Positions 57,685-64,000 of a stretch of DNA of 64,000 nt are shown here, piece after piece. Position numbers and translations under genes: made by a program. The notes below the pieces were generated by a model that saw only the letters and a program-made list of their open reading frames with translations, had not been told where the DNA came from and ran no database searches. Each line of letters begins with the position of its first letter. Position 1 is the first letter of the stretch. The stretch is from Pseudanabaena biceps (GTDB lineage: Bacteria; Cyanobacteriota; Cyanobacteriia; Pseudanabaenales; Pseudanabaenaceae), in the NCBI GenBank assembly GCA_013361095.1, contig JAATWA010000002.1, positions 124,001-188,000 of the forward strand, read 5' to 3'.

Positions 57685-60585
57685 TCACTTTAGCCGCCTT
57701 GTACTAGTATGTCCTTGTAAAACCTTCAGGCAGGTTCCTTGGGATAGATCCCAGAGGCGAATTTGCATATCATTGCTACTACTTGCTAAAATTTGGTAAT
57801 CTGGGCTAAACTCCACAGATCGCACCCAATTTGTATGTCCCGACAATACTTTTAGACAATTTCCATTCTGTCGATCCCACAGACGCACTAATCCATCATG
57901 ACTGCCACTGGCGATCTGCTGACTATTTGGGCTAAAACTGACCGACCAGATGCCAGCCTGACTCCCCTGTAATACTTTAAGACAGGTTCCATCGCGTCCA
58001 TTCCACAGCCGCATCGAGAAATCTAAGCTGGCACTAGCGAGAAGTAAATCATCGCTGATAGCAGGACTAAAAACTACAGAACGTACAGCACCTGTATGTC
58101 CTTGTAAAACGCTAAGACAGGTTCCATTCTCAACGTTCCACAACCGAATTGAGGCATCATTGCTGCCGCTGGCTAGGGTTTGACCATCGGGACTAAAATC
58201 GACTGACCAGATCCAGTCGGTATGTCCATTGAGGATGCTGCGACATACCTTCTCTCGAACATCCCACAACCGAATTGAGCCATCATTACCACCACTGGCG
58301 AGAAGCTGACCATCGGGGCTAAAGGCGATCGCCCATACGCCACCAGAATCATCCTCCAAAATGGTATCACAGGTGCCATTCCAAACATTCCACAGCCGAA
58401 TCGTGCGATCGTGACTGCCACTAGCTAAGGTATAACCGTCAGGGCTAAAACGAATCCCATGTATAGCACCACTATGCCCTTGCAACACCCTGAGACAATC
58501 CCCAGTTTGGACATTCCATAGTCGAATTGTCCGATCTTCACTGCCTGTTGCGAGAATTTGTGCAGGCTCTGATGACTGGTTCCCAGTACGCTCGCAAAAG
58601 CAAACTGACCAAACAGCATCGGTATGTCCCTGCAAGGTTTTCAGACTGCGACCATCCACAATATTCCACAATCGAACCGACCCATCACTACTGCCACTAC
58701 CCAGTAGGCAATTGTCTGAACTAAAAGCAAGTGACCACATCCAGCCCGTATATCCTTGCAAGGTCAGGAGTTGCTGACCATCAGCTAACCGCAGACAAAT
58801 CTCGCCATCAACATCTCCAGATGCTAATAGACGACCATCGGGGCTAAAAGCAAGTGATACAAGACTATTGAGACTTTCCGCAAACACTGACTTTGCCAGA
58901 TCGGCGTTGCAAAAATTTACTCCTGTCAGGTTGACTTGCCGTAAATCAGCTTGCCATACCGTTAGCCCCGAAAAGTTACAGCCGCGTAAATCTCTTTGCA
59001 AATGCACCAGTAGGTTGAGAAGGTTCCCCACCAAATAATTTGACGATTGTGGTGCTTGCTTTTCCAGCATCGTTTTCAACTGCTGCTCGATCGCTTCAAG
59101 GTTACCAAACTGTGCCAGCAAGTGTTCTGCAAGAGGTTCAAGAATCAGCCGCTTTTGCATCTCCCGAACATAGTCTTTTGCCTGTGCTTTCGTCAAAGCA
59201 TGGGTTCTGAGTCGCTCAGGCATTTGAATGGCAATTTCCTCAGAAACACACTGAACGAACCGATCTGTTGCATATTCCAACACCACAGGTTGTAGAAAGA
59301 ACCGTTCACCCTCTTTTTCAATTAGCGATCGCTGTCTTAGAGAGCGAATCGCATCTGGAAGCCTGCGCTTAGAAGTTGCGGTGACAGCATCCTCACTCAA
59401 TTCAGACAGGGAAATAGGTTCTCGATTAATTGCCAACCAAAACAGCATTTCTCGTTCGATCTCAGAGATGCGATCGAACTGTCGTTGGAGCAAATCGCGA
59501 ATGTCATCGAAGACAGCTAACCCCTGCTGCACATAGTTCAAAGCCCCAACTATTCTGCCATTAAAAAGTTCTTGAACCCCAGAGGCTACTAGCTTCAGTG
59601 CTAAGGGATTCCCACCATAGTGTGCGACCAATCGTTCCCATTCTAATTCTGTGCCTGCGAATGTACCTTTGTAGCGAAATAGTTCTCTTCCTGCCTCTGG
59701 ATTTAGCCCCTTTAGCAGTAGAGATCGTACCGAGAGTGCCTCACCCTCCAGCAGCACAATCTCTCTGGGCTTTTCGCGACTGGTGAGCAGCAAGCAACTC
59801 TGATGCGATGCCTCCCCAATATTTTTGAACAATTGACCATACTTCTCATAACCTGCTCGATACTGTCCAATTTGTCCCGCACTTAGGATAGTTTCAGCAT
59901 TGTCTAGAATTAGCAAACAGCGGCAGGATCGTAAGCCTTCCATCAGCTTTAGCAATTTTCCATCTAGACTACTCGGTAGAGCGATGTCTTCTCCCTGCGC
60001 TCGTAAGAGAATTGGCAGCACGTTGTCTAACCACTCTTCAAAAGGTGGTGCATTTTGTAGCGATCGCCACACCACCACTTCAAACTCTGATTGAATTTGC
60101 TGTACTAGCTTGGCTGCCAATGTGCTTTTGCCGATCCCACCAATCCCCAACAACAGGACGAGGCGGCAATGTTCCTCTAGCACCCACTGCTTGAGGCGCA
60201 TCAGTTCTTCATTACGTCCACAGAAGGTAGAGATATCAATGCTACTAACCCAATCTGATAGAGGTCGTTCTACTTGAACAATCGCCTCAGAAGACTCAAT
60301 CAAAGAACTCGGTAGCATGTAATCATTCTTGCTTAACTCCAAACCAAAGGCTCGAAATGCCCACTGCAAGGATTGCTTGTCTATCGGCTCTGAGCGTCCT
60401 AGCACCTTGGCGATCGTGTTGAGGGACAGACCCATGCGTTCGCTTAGTTCCTCTAACGTGAAGTGATCGCCAGCATTCTCATCGAACTCGGCTTGGATTT
60501 TAGCAGCTAGAAATTTTCCCCAGCCCTGCACCGTCAGGATCACGCCTCGGTAGCGTTTGGCTTTTTGTAGTTGCATCAAAATCAC
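57685..60585 (-). CDS. NB-ARC/pentapeptide/WD40 signal protein, N-terminal part, split by IS630-family element
   Basis: 966 residues in the open frame; the last five (TRRLK) come from the IS. An N-terminal helix-turn-helix-like effector region (about 15-90) is followed by an NB-ARC STAND ATPase with P-loop GIGGIGKST (147-155) and CRCLLILDNAE Walker B, a winged-helix region, a short pentapeptide segment (CNFSGLTVWQADLRQVNL-type, about 535-565), and WD40 repeats 1-9. The intact gene encoded about 1,206 residues with 14 repeats, enough for two seven-bladed propellers. STAND proteins of this layout act as ligand-triggered switches, some in defence or cell death; the effector here is not recognised. 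Confidence 0.88.
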   Translation of the reverse strand: MILMQLQKAKRYRGVILTVQGWGKFLAAKIQAEFDENAGDHFTLEELSERMGLSLNTIAKVLGRSEPIDKQSLQWAFRAFGLELSKNDYMLPSSLIESSEAIVQVERPLSDWVSSIDISTFCGRNEELMRLKQWVLEEHCRLVLLLGIGGIGKSTLAAKLVQQIQSEFEVVVWRSLQNAPPFEEWLDNVLPILLRAQGEDIALPSSLDGKLLKLMEGLRSCRCLLILDNAETILSAGQIGQYRAGYEKYGQLFKNIGEASHQSCLLLTSREKPREIVLLEGEALSVRSLLLKGLNPEAGRELFRYKGTFAGTELEWERLVAHYGGNPLALKLVASGVQELFNGRIVGALNYVQQGLAVFDDIRDLLQRQFDRISEIEREMLFWLAINREPISLSELSEDAVTATSKRRLPDAIRSLRQRSLIEKEGERFFLQPVVLEYATDRFVQCVSEEIAIQMPERLRTHALTKAQAKDYVREMQKRLILEPLAEHLLAQFGNLEAIEQQLKTMLEKQAPQSSNYLVGNLLNLLVHLQRDLRGCNFSGLTVWQADLRQVNLTGVNFCNADLAKSVFAESLNSLVSLAFSPDGRLLASGDVDGEICLRLADGQQLLTLQGYTGWMWSLAFSSDNCLLGSGSSDGSVRLWNIVDGRSLKTLQGHTDAVWSVCFCERTGNQSSEPAQILATGSEDRTIRLWNVQTGDCLRVLQGHSGAIHGIRFSPDGYTLASGSHDRTIRLWNVWNGTCDTILEDDSGGVWAIAFSPDGQLLASGGNDGSIRLWDVREKVCRSILNGHTDWIWSVDFSPDGQTLASGSNDASIRLWNVENGTCLSVLQGHTGAVRSVVFSPAISDDLLLASASLDFSMRLWNGRDGTCLKVLQGSQAGIWSVSFSPNSQQIASGSHDGLVRLWDRQNGNCLKVLSGHTNWVRSVEFSPDYQILASSSNDMQIRLWDLSQGTCLKVLQGHTSTRRLK

Positions 60586-60764
60586 CTAGAACGAGACGAA
60601 ACCTAAACAAAATATAAAGGCTTAGACCCCAAAAGTAAACAAATCGGGATGCTTAAGTTGAAACTAACTTAAGCCCTATCTTTAGAAACTTACATGGTCA
60701 AATTTCGGCGATCGCTAAACAATAGGTACAACATTCAGAATTACAAGCATAAGGAAGAATGATT

Positions 60765-61373
60765 ATGTCTGACAAGCAAGCATTAACAGACTATCCGATC
60801 CATAAATTCCTCGCTGAGCGCTGGAGTCCCTATGCCTTTGAGGATCGTCCAGTTGCAGAAGCCGATCTTCGTTCGTTGTTTGAGGCAGCGCGATGGTCGG
60901 CATCTTCCTATAACGAGCAGCCTTGGAGCTACATAGTGGCGACCAAAGAGAATCCTGAGCAGTTTCAACAACTTTTATCGTGCCTTGTCGAAGGAAATCA
61001 GATCTGGGCAAAGAATGCTCCCGTTTTGGTTCTGAGCATTGCTAGTCTGAAGTTTATGCTCAATAACGAAAACAACAGGGCTGCAATTCACGACCTCGGG
61101 CTTGCCAATGGCAATCTTGCGGTAGAGGCGACAGCAAGAGGACTTTGCGTCCATCAGATGATCGGTATTCTTCCTGACAAGGCTCGCGAGCTCTTTAAAA
61201 TTCCTCAAGATTGTGAGGCATTAGCAGGGATCGTGATCGGATATCAAGGCGATCCGAACTTACTTCCAGATGCTCTTAAGGAACGCGATCTCGCCCCGAG
61301 GCAACGAAAGTCGGTGGAGCTATTTGTATTCAGCGACAAGTGGGGAAATTCCTCACCGTTGGTAAAGCGATAG
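60765..61373 (+). CDS. Nitroreductase-family oxidoreductase
   Basis: 202 residues from ATG 60765 (AAGGA nine bases upstream; ATG 60759 is possible). FMN-binding features: RWSPYAFEDRPV, FEAARWSASSYNEQPW and the late AGIVIGYQGDP. It resembles the nitroreductase branch of putative FMN enzymes acting on quinones or nitro compounds. First gene of a plus-strand run of redox and hydrolase genes. Confidence 0.88.
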   Translation: MSDKQALTDYPIHKFLAERWSPYAFEDRPVAEADLRSLFEAARWSASSYNEQPWSYIVATKENPEQFQQLLSCLVEGNQIWAKNAPVLVLSIASLKFMLNNENNRAAIHDLGLANGNLAVEATARGLCVHQMIGILPDKARELFKIPQDCEALAGIVIGYQGDPNLLPDALKERDLAPRQRKSVELFVFSDKWGNSSPLVKR

Positions 61374-61406
61374 CGCCTAGTTAAGCCCAGTCAGAATGAG
61401 GGAAGT

Positions 61407-61793
61407 ATGCCCACGATCGCGCTAGAAATTATTCAGCAGGCTTACATCTATCTCGCAGAGAAAGATATTCCTAATTATTTTTCACTAATGTCCCCTAATG
61501 TTGAGTTTTATCAAACGGAAGCACTTCCTTGGGGCGGCGAGTATCGCGGCTTCGATGAGATTCAAGTTTTCTTCTTCAAGATTTTCCTGTTGATTGATTC
61601 TTCCGTCGAGATATCTCAATATATCCAAGCGGGTGAGAGAACTGTAGCGATCGGCAAGACAATTGGTTCTGCGAAGTTAACTGGAAAAAAGTTCAGTTGT
61701 AACTTGGCTCATATCTGGACAGTCAAGGAAGAAAAAATTATGCGATTAGAGGTTTACATTGACACAGATGTTATGAATGCCGCACTGAGCTAA
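61407..61793 (+). CDS. SnoaL/NTF2-like protein
   Basis: 128 residues, alpha+beta cone fold with an N-terminal helix (ALEIIQQAYIYLAEKDIPNYFSLM), a WGGEYRGFDEIQVFF region and an ALS C-terminus. The family comprises small-molecule isomerases, hydrolases and binding proteins. It lies 33 bases after the nitroreductase gene. Substrate unknown. Confidence 0.83.
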   Translation: MPTIALEIIQQAYIYLAEKDIPNYFSLMSPNVEFYQTEALPWGGEYRGFDEIQVFFFKIFLLIDSSVEISQYIQAGERTVAIGKTIGSAKLTGKKFSCNLAHIWTVKEEKIMRLEVYIDTDVMNAALS

Positions 61794-61862
61794 GCCGAAC
61801 AGGTCATTTTGGCTAAACTTCCGAATCTTGAATGGTATATGTCAAAAACATAGGAGATGGCA

Positions 61863-61928
61863 ATGAGTAAGCCTGTTGATAATAAATGTCGCGGAACGAG
61901 AATGCCCGTTGGAGGATTTACCCCATGA
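61863..61928 (+). CDS. Short 21-codon ORF coupled to the hydrolase
   Basis: Encodes MSKPVDNKCRGTRMPVGGFTP. GGAG lies ten bases before its ATG, and its TGA overlaps the ATG of the hydrolase gene (ATGA at 61925-61928). Codons look ordinary but the length is too short to judge. Could be a translational coupler or the remnant of a gene. Confidence 0.4.
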   Translation: MSKPVDNKCRGTRMPVGGFTP

Positions 61929-62779
61929 ATCAAGTAACGAAGACAATCGTACTCATTCACGGATTGTGGATGACTCCGCGTAGTTGGAACCTATTCCATG
62001 AATATTATCAAATGCGAGGATATCAGGTATTCGCGCCTGCATGGCCGCGTTTGGATGGAGAAGTTGAAGATATCCGTTGCAATTCATCAGCCCTTGATGG
62101 CTTAGGCATCACCGAGGTGGCAGACCACTATGAAAAGTTTGTGCGATCGCTTGACGAACCACCGATCCTCATCGGTCACTCTTTTGGCGGTCTGATCGTG
62201 CAAATACTTCTCGATCGCGGTTTAGGCGCGGCAGGGGTGGCGATTGATTCTGCGACACCAAAGGGAATCTGGAAGCTACCGTTTTCAGCGATCGCATCGG
62301 TAAGTCCAGTGCTGTTAAATCCTTGGAATTACAAGCGTACCGTAGCACTAACCTTCGAGCAATTCACCTATGCCTTTGCTCATACCATGTCAGAAACTGA
62401 GGCGCGATCGGCATACCAGCAAAATACGATTCCCGGACCCGGTCGCCCGATCTTCCAAGTCGCATCGGCAAATTTTAATCCTTGGGCGGCAACTAAAGTA
62501 AATTATCGCAATCCCCACCGATCGCCGCTACTCCTGATTGGGGGCGCAGAGGATCGCTTAGTTCCCGCCGTGCAAAACAGGATTAATTACCAAAAATACG
62601 CTGGTTCAAAAGCAATTACGGACTATAAGGAATTTCCAAATCGCTCTCATCTGATCATTGCCCAAGAGGGCTGGCAAGAGGTTGCAGACTTTGCTCTTTC
62701 TTGGGCGCAGCACAACGCCCTGAATGAAACGCACACCCGAACTCAAGCCCCACCAAAAGATCGGATGTCTTCGTTATAG
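61925..62779 (+). CDS. Alpha/beta hydrolase
   Basis: 284 residues from ATG 61925 (GGAGG upstream, ATGA overlap with a 21-codon ORF; the frame could extend to 61886). Strand-turn HGLWMTPRSW gives the oxyanion hole; the nucleophile Ser is in GHSFGGLI, and acid and His lie in GAEDRLVP and NRSHLI. Substrate unknown. Gene order with the nitroreductase, epimerase and GMC genes suggests one detoxification or catabolic pathway. Confidence 0.88.
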   Translation: MNQVTKTIVLIHGLWMTPRSWNLFHEYYQMRGYQVFAPAWPRLDGEVEDIRCNSSALDGLGITEVADHYEKFVRSLDEPPILIGHSFGGLIVQILLDRGLGAAGVAIDSATPKGIWKLPFSAIASVSPVLLNPWNYKRTVALTFEQFTYAFAHTMSETEARSAYQQNTIPGPGRPIFQVASANFNPWAATKVNYRNPHRSPLLLIGGAEDRLVPAVQNRINYQKYAGSKAITDYKEFPNRSHLIIAQEGWQEVADFALSWAQHNALNETHTRTQAPPKDRMSSL

Positions 62780-62811
62780 GTGGTTTACAAACTTTATCAG
62801 GAGGTTCGCAG

Positions 62812-63747
62812 ATGAGAATTTTTGTAGCAGGTGCAACGGGAGCGATCGGTCGTCCGATGATCGCTCAATTGTTGGCAAAAGGACATGATGTCATAGCGTT
62901 AACCCGTTCTCTCGAAAAAGCACGGACTTTCGCCGCACAGGGCATTGAATTTGCGATCGCCGATGTATTTGATGAGGATGCGGTCAAAGCCGCAGTCGCG
63001 AAGGCGCAGCCAGATGTAGTTATCGAGCAACTCACCGCTCTACCCCAAACCTACAACCGCGAGTCCATGGGTGCAACAGCAGAACTGAACGCACGTATTC
63101 GTTTAGAAGCTGGTGCGAACGTGCTGAAGGCAGCGCAGGCAGCAGGTGTGCGCCGTTACTTGAGACAGTCGATTGCATTCTGGGCAGTTCCTGGAACTGG
63201 ATTAGCGGATGAAGAAACTCCCTTGGCGTTTGATGCCTCACCCGCAGTGGCAGCAGATGTGCGCATCGTTGCCGAGATCGAACGCCGCCTGCTCGAAACG
63301 CCAAATATAGAAGGGATTGCCCTGCGCTATGGCTTCCTCTATGGACCTGGCACTTGGTTTCACCCCGATGGTGATGTAGCGAAACAGGTTCGTCAGCAAC
63401 AGTTCCCGATTGTAGGGAATGGCGAAGGAGTATGGTCTTGGGTTCACATTGAGGATGTGGCGGCGGCGACGGTGGCAGCAGTCGATCGCGGTCGTGCTGG
63501 CATCTATCTGATTGCCGACGATCGCCCCTTAGAGGTGCGCGAATGGCTCTCGGCGTTTGCGCGATCGCTAAAAGCTCCACCACCTCCTCAAGTATCGATT
63601 GAAGATGCTTTGCGGATCGGTGGCGCGGATGCGGTCTACTACGGTACGCAGATGCGAGGCGTATCGAATGCCAAGGCAAAACGCGAACTAGGTTTTCAGC
63701 CGAGATCGATGGAATGGCCCGTTGAAACTGCTGCTCATTTTAACTAA
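62812..63747 (+). CDS. NAD-dependent epimerase/dehydratase
   Basis: 311 residues. Rossmann start MRIFVAGATGAIGRPM, the extended-SDR fingerprint and a LRYGFLYGPGTWF region. The classical YxxxK is not obvious (RYLRQS... in that area), so it belongs to an atypical SDR group with possible NmrA-like properties. AGGAGG precedes the ATG. Confidence 0.85.
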   Translation: MRIFVAGATGAIGRPMIAQLLAKGHDVIALTRSLEKARTFAAQGIEFAIADVFDEDAVKAAVAKAQPDVVIEQLTALPQTYNRESMGATAELNARIRLEAGANVLKAAQAAGVRRYLRQSIAFWAVPGTGLADEETPLAFDASPAVAADVRIVAEIERRLLETPNIEGIALRYGFLYGPGTWFHPDGDVAKQVRQQQFPIVGNGEGVWSWVHIEDVAAATVAAVDRGRAGIYLIADDRPLEVREWLSAFARSLKAPPPPQVSIEDALRIGGADAVYYGTQMRGVSNAKAKRELGFQPRSMEWPVETAAHFN

Positions 63748-63759
63748 AGAGAAATCATC

Positions 63760-64000
63760 ATGACTCACTATGACTATATTGTGATTGGTGCGGGTTCGGC
63801 AGGATGTGTTGTTGCCAATCGTCTGACCGAAGACCCTGAGATAACGGTATTATTGCTCGAAGCTGGTAACCCAGATACGAAACCAGAGATTCAAATCCCA
63901 TTAGAAGGCATAAAGCTACTAGGATCTGAGGTGGATTGGAGCTACTTCTCCGAACCAGAACCATACCTCAATAACCGCAAAATATTTTGTCCCCGTGGCA
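63760..64000 (+). CDS. GMC oxidoreductase, partial (runs off window)
   Basis: 80 codons visible: MTHYDYIVIGAGSAGCVVANRL, the FAD-binding Gly motif, then LLLEAG and the YFSEPEP region typical of choline-dehydrogenase-like GMC enzymes. The 3' end lies beyond the window. It follows the epimerase gene by 12 bases. Confidence 0.9.
   Translation, partial: MTHYDYIVIGAGSAGCVVANRLTEDPEITVLLLEAGNPDTKPEIQIPLEGIKLLGSEVDWSYFSEPEPYLNNRKIFCPRG

Larger units (their letters stand above)
56414..57701. mobile_element. IS630-family insertion sequence, 1288 bp
   Basis: Perfect 20-bp terminal inverted repeats (CAAGGCGGCTAAAG... at each end) and TA target duplication (56412-56413, 57702-57703). Inserted within a palindromic ACTAGTACTAGT target in the WD40 gene. 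Carries one transposase gene interrupted by a TGA. Confidence 0.95.

Noticed and set aside
63032..63679. 215-codon minus-strand open frame opposite the epimerase
   Set aside because: Arg/His/Ser-rich shadow of a well-supported SDR gene.
1..64000. CRISPR arrays, tRNA or rRNA genes, group II introns, phage modules
   Set aside because: I looked for regularly spaced repeats, cloverleaf-like sequence and characteristic genes on both strands and saw none; a covariance-model scan would be needed to exclude tRNAs and small RNAs fully.

Overview
The window is cyanobacterial. The HIP1 octamer GCGATCGC and its core GATCGC recur throughout, the base composition is AT-rich, and many families are typical of cyanobacteria: DUF2808, DUF305/CopM, CoaR/CoaT, RppA/RppB, SulP, and NB-ARC-WD40 proteins. 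A Pseudanabaena/Leptolyngbya-like filamentous cyanobacterium is my guess. The sequence does not show whether this is chromosome or plasmid. I saw no rRNA, tRNA or CRISPR array.

Region 1 (about 0.1-33 kb) is a large metal-homeostasis island. Copper genes come first: a TolC-type channel, a cupredoxin, a CopA-type Cu ATPase, an Atx1/CopZ chaperone, two CopM-like DUF305 proteins (one with nine Met-rich heptads), a CusA-type RND pump with a lipoprotein partner, and a CueO-type multicopper oxidase. Zinc follows (SmtB/ZiaR-like repressor and P1B-2 ATPase), then VKOR-thioredoxin and lgt. Cobalt is next (coaR/coaT with its 20-bp-spacer promoter and an NrsD/NreB-like exporter split by an IS256-family element). 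After that come a YnfA-like membrane protein, an NRAMP transporter, the CusB-type adaptor, a MerR-controlled module containing a 54-residue secreted CGCC peptide, a DUF2808 protein and an RppA/RppB two-component system. Seven promoters in this island carry the same tandem box, TTTCAT-N5-TTTCAT or a close variant, in the same orientation relative to the gene. This ties the channel, pump, adaptor, oxidase, DUF305 and DUF2808 genes and the two-component operon into one probable regulon, although they are spread over 33 kb.

Region 2 (33-49 kb) is mixed: PAP2 phosphatase, an ISKra4-like element beside a CbpM-like gene, a MgtA-type Mg ATPase, a GH65 phosphorylase fused to a frameshifted beta-phosphoglucomutase, an oleate hydratase, a DUF6920-like protein, a SulP transporter, a DUF6745-like protein, a sterol-desaturase-type hydroxylase and a Thr/Ser/Gly-rich secreted protein. 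A 132-bp MITE-like element with a 7-bp target duplication and two pairs of direct repeats flank genes here. An IS1-family element truncates a multi-span membrane protein that may be the sensor part of a kinase.

Region 3 (50-56 kb) holds central carbon genes (gpmA, a divergent pyruvate kinase, transaldolase) with a CHAD protein and an LprI-like protein. Region 4 (55.7-60.6 kb) is a large NB-ARC/pentapeptide/WD40 gene. An IS630-family element at a TA site splits it; removing the element restores an open frame with 14 WD40 repeats. Region 5 (60.7 kb to the end) is a plus-strand run of small-molecule redox and hydrolase genes: nitroreductase, SnoaL-like protein, alpha/beta hydrolase, NAD-dependent epimerase and a GMC oxidoreductase that leaves the window.

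The best leads are the shared-box regulon, the MerR/secreted CGCC peptide/thioredoxin-like module with two related operators, the duplicated and reciprocally decayed copA-F510 unit, the IS256-family insertion in codon 4 of the exporter gene, and a frameshift at the edge of a perfect palindrome in the GH65-phosphoglucomutase gene.
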